Positions 61,825 through 64,000 of a stretch of 64,000 nt of DNA are shown here, one piece after another. The notes under the pieces were generated by a model that saw only the letters and a list, made by a program, of their open reading frames with translations, had not been told where the DNA came from and ran no database searches. The number at the start of each line of letters is the position of its first letter. Within the stretch, counting starts at the first letter, position 1. Location of the stretch: contig NZ_CAAHFG010000001.1 of NCBI RefSeq assembly GCF_900890425.1, positions 2,976,001 to 3,040,000 on the forward strand, read 5' to 3'. A program made the position numbers and the translations under genes. This DNA is from Pontiella desulfatans. GTDB lineage: Bacteria; Verrucomicrobiota; Kiritimatiellia; Kiritimatiellales; Pontiellaceae.

Positions 61825-63459
61825 TCAACGCTTCTTTTGCGTTTCCTGCGAGGGGCGGATCTGATGCTTTACGGGCTCGCCTTTTTTGGTCAGCGGACCC
61901 GGCATCTGCTTATCCCATTCGGCATAGAGGGCGCGCAATTCCTTCGCGATCTCGGGGTTCTGCTCGATCAGATTTTTTGTTTCGCCAATATCCGCGTCCA
62001 GATTAAACAATTGTGGCTCGTTCGGATACACGTACTCTTCGGCAGCTTCCGCCACATCGCCGTTGGGCAGCACATCGAAATCCTTGTGCTTCCAGCCCAC
62101 GTTATTCGTCAGCTTCCATTTTCCTTTACGGATCACCCACGAGTCGCGGCTCATCGCCCAGGCCAGCCATTCGTGCTGGGTATCGCGCTCGCCTTTAACC
62201 AGCGGGATGAGGCTTTTTCCGTCGAGGTTGGCGGGGATCTCCTGCCCCGCCAGATCAACAAACGTCGGGAACAGGTCCATTGAGGAAACAATCGCTTTGT
62301 CGTTCACTTGGTTCTGCGGAATCGTGCCCGGCATGCTGACCAACATCGGAATACGGATCCCGCCTTCGCCGAACATATATTTGAAGCCGCTCAACGGGGT
62401 ATTGTTGGCATAGGTATTGATGGTGCCGCCGTTATCTGAAATGAGCACCACCACGGTATTTTCCCGCTGCCCGCTCTCCTCCAGCGCATCGAGGATGCGG
62501 GTGACACTGTGATCCAGCGCAAGCAGGTTGGCCAGATAGCAACGACGCCCTTCCGGATCAATCTCGCCCATATGCCCCCATTTAACGAGAAACTTAGCGG
62601 ACGACCCATGGTTCGGCTCCCAGTACGGGTAGCCCCACTCCTCGGCATCGCGATCCCAAGGCACGTAGCGCGCACCTGTTTTTTTGGCCCAGCTCTCCTC
62701 GACGATAAAGGTCGGATAGTGAACCGCATTATGGGCCACATGCAGGTAGAACGGCTTATCGCCCTTGTCGCGTTTGATGAATTCAACCGCCTTATCCGTC
62801 AGCACCTCGGTGATAAAGCCATCCTCAAACGAAACCTCTTCGATCTGATCGTAACTCGCGCCGAGTCCATTGACGGATACCAGCGGCCCCACGACATTCG
62901 AACCCATATGAGTCAGCGGCTTGCCCTCGAGGCGCTTGCGGGACATGACGGCATCCCGGTCCTTTTCACTCAGACGGATGTAGTCCCAGGTGTGCTTTAA
63001 GTAGCCCAAGTATTCCTCGAATCCATGTAAGGTCGGAAGATGCTTGGGCCCGCCGTTCATGTGGGTTTTCCCGTATTTGGCCGTCGTATACCCCGCTTTG
63101 AGGAGCGCTTCCGGAATGGTCTGCTCATTCAGAGGCAACCCGCCGTTTCCGTACCAGTAGTTCCCCCAGCGCTGCTGATAGCGGCCCGTAATGATCCCCG
63201 CGCGCGAGGAGCTGCAGATCGGGCATGTTGAGTATGCATTCGCGAAATAGGTTCCCGACGAGGCCAGCCGGTCAAATCCCGGGGTTTTAAACTTTTTCAC
63301 ATCGGCCGGTGCCTGCGGCAAAAAGGACATATCGGCATAACCCAAGTCATCCGCAATGATCACAATAAAGTTCGGCTTCTTCTCCGCCGCCGTCATCGCA
63401 TGAGCCGAACCCATGGCCGCCAGCAACACGGCGATCAATAAAAACGCGCTCTTTTTCAT
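61825..63459 (-). CDS. Sulfatase (CSSSR motif), first gene of the 28-kb operon
   Basis: A 544-residue sulfatase from the ATG at 63459, after AGGAAT; an ATG at 63474 adds five residues. Signal peptide 1-21 (ending SAHA). IIADDLGYADMSFLP is the metal site; CPICSSSRAGIITGRY contains CSSSR with Cys82 (Ser at position three). YGKTHMNGGPKHLPT stands where GKWHLG is usual, and LISDNGGTINTY gives the second metal site. It lies under degenerate palindromic site 8, from which all downstream genes to 35088 are separated by gaps under about 110 bases, except at the IS. Confidence 0.92.
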   Translation of the reverse strand: MKKSAFLLIAVLLAAMGSAHAMTAAEKKPNFIVIIADDLGYADMSFLPQAPADVKKFKTPGFDRLASSGTYFANAYSTCPICSSSRAGIITGRYQQRWGNYWYGNGGLPLNEQTIPEALLKAGYTTAKYGKTHMNGGPKHLPTLHGFEEYLGYLKHTWDYIRLSEKDRDAVMSRKRLEGKPLTHMGSNVVGPLVSVNGLGASYDQIEEVSFEDGFITEVLTDKAVEFIKRDKGDKPFYLHVAHNAVHYPTFIVEESWAKKTGARYVPWDRDAEEWGYPYWEPNHGSSAKFLVKWGHMGEIDPEGRRCYLANLLALDHSVTRILDALEESGQRENTVVVLISDNGGTINTYANNTPLSGFKYMFGEGGIRIPMLVSMPGTIPQNQVNDKAIVSSMDLFPTFVDLAGQEIPANLDGKSLIPLVKGERDTQHEWLAWAMSRDSWVIRKGKWKLTNNVGWKHKDFDVLPNGDVAEAAEEYVYPNEPQLFNLDADIGETKNLIEQNPEIAKELRALYAEWDKQMPGPLTKKGEPVKHQIRPSQETQKKR

Positions 63460-63509
63460 CTCATTCCTGCCCATCGATCTTTTGAAATTCTCTCAAAATA
63501 GCCGCTTAT

Positions 63510-63554
63510 TAAATACGGATTCTGAGCCGTTGTAAACCTACCAAAATTAGTAGG
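63510..63554 (-). promoter_or_regulatory. Degenerate palindromic promoter site 8
   Basis: CCTACCAAAATTAGTAGG at 63537-63554 keeps the outer CCTAC/GTAGG but differs inside. TTTACA (63531-63536) abuts it, a better -35 than at the other sites; a -10-like TATTTA is at 63510-63515 after 15 bp. The sulfatase start is 50 bases below. Confidence 0.6.
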
Positions 63555-64000
63555 TGCAAAGGAGACGCTAGCCTGCATTTGCCGCTTCGCTGCCGCCTCT
63601 TCGAGTCGGCCTCACTTCGTGTCTCACCGCCTTTGGCGGAAAATACAGGAAGTTCTAAATCCGAAGCACCCAAATCCGAAACAATGTCAAAATCCAAAAC
63701 ACTCAAATCCCAAGCAATGTGTTTTTGGCCTTGTCGGCAGACATCTGTCGGCGTTTTGAATTTTACTACTTTAAACATTAGGTTTTGTTTCGTGGTGAAC
63801 CACTCCCGCTGGTCGTTATTTCCTGCGGAAATTATATTTCCTCTTCGCTCCAATGGGGTCTTTAGGATTTGCCATTCCGCTTCGCTTCATTGCCGCCTCT
63901 TCGAGTCGGCCTCTGCGTTGCCATTCGCTTCGCTCATTGCTTTGCATTCGCAAAGCCCGTCTCCCTTCGGTCGGCTCGGCGGTCGCACTTCCCGAATTTC
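63555..64000. other. Non-coding region with direct repeats
   Basis: No gene is supported. GCCGCCTCTTCGAGTCGGCC occurs twice (from about 63592 and 63892), and imperfect phrases of the AAATCCGAA/AAATCCAAA type lie at 63656-63715. The composition is skewed toward simple TTCGCT-like repeats, typical of eroded intergenic DNA. Confidence 0.55.

Noticed and set aside
2971-63554. CCTACTGA palindromes as terminators
   Set aside because: They lack T runs, sit a fixed distance above -10 boxes and start codons, and real terminators were found elsewhere (24971, 26183).
63509-63853. 114-codon frame at the right end
   Set aside because: It runs through the palindromic promoter and imperfect AAATCCGAA-type repeats, has no domain, and looks like translated intergenic repeat.
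1-64000. CRISPR arrays, tRNA, rRNA, replication origin
   Set aside because: No regularly spaced repeats with unique spacers, no cloverleaf or rRNA-like stretch and no DnaA-box cluster were seen while reading both strands.

Overview
The window carries one long polysaccharide-degradation region: 14 sulfatases of the arylsulfatase type (plus one eroded remnant), four GH2-type glycosidases, a GH106-type rhamnosidase, an (alpha/alpha)6 glycosidase-like protein, surface or adhesion-type proteins, and a rhamnose uptake and isomerisation operon. The sulfatase density, PEP-CTERM surface protein, modular extracellular proteins and Sec, Tat and lipoprotein signals suggest a marine or sediment bacterium of the PVC superphylum, most likely Kiritimatiellota (Pontiella-like). 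This placement is inference. No rRNA, tRNA or CRISPR was seen.

Layout. 1-27.8 kb: leftward genes in seven transcription units (sulfatases, TonB-anchored vWA protein, modular carbohydrate-binding protein, GH106, GH2s, Tat flavoprotein, LacZ-like GH2, two beta-strand surface proteins). 28-31.3 kb: rightward lipoprotein histidine kinase, REP-associated transposase (RAYT) and NarL-type response regulator. 31.4-35 kb: leftward rhaT plus sugar isomerase, with a divergent AraC regulator. 35-63.5 kb: what looks like one leftward operon of about 28 kb (nine sulfatases, two GH2s, a URO-D family protein, a diheme protein, an (alpha/alpha)6 protein), broken by an IS4-family element at 37.0-38.5 kb.

Regulation. 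Seven promoters share a near-perfect palindrome, CCTACTGATTTCAGYAGG in the direction of transcription, abutting a weak -35 box, with 16-17 bp to a TATAMT/TAAATT-like -10. The palindrome centre is near -43, as for a class II activator. An eighth, degenerate copy heads the 28-kb operon. Every leftward degradation unit whose start can be located has such a site; the rhaT operon does not. The two-component system, whose kinase has discoidin-like sensor modules and lies next to site 7, is the best candidate regulator.

Repeats and erosion. REP/REPIN hairpins (stem CCGCC/GGCGG) flank the RAYT, lie 6-10 bp upstream of four of the palindromic promoters, and are built into the signal-peptide coding region of four intact sulfatase genes and one relic. 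Gene-loss scars occur at 14.5, 38.5, 54.8 and 60 kb. The 38.5 and 60 kb scars are reciprocal leftovers of a duplicated GH2/(alpha/alpha)6-protein gene pair.

Working model (inference): the kinase senses a sulfated, rhamnose- and galactose-like polysaccharide, the regulator switches on the palindromic promoters, sulfatases and glycosidases degrade the polymer outside the cytoplasm, and rhamnose enters through RhaT.
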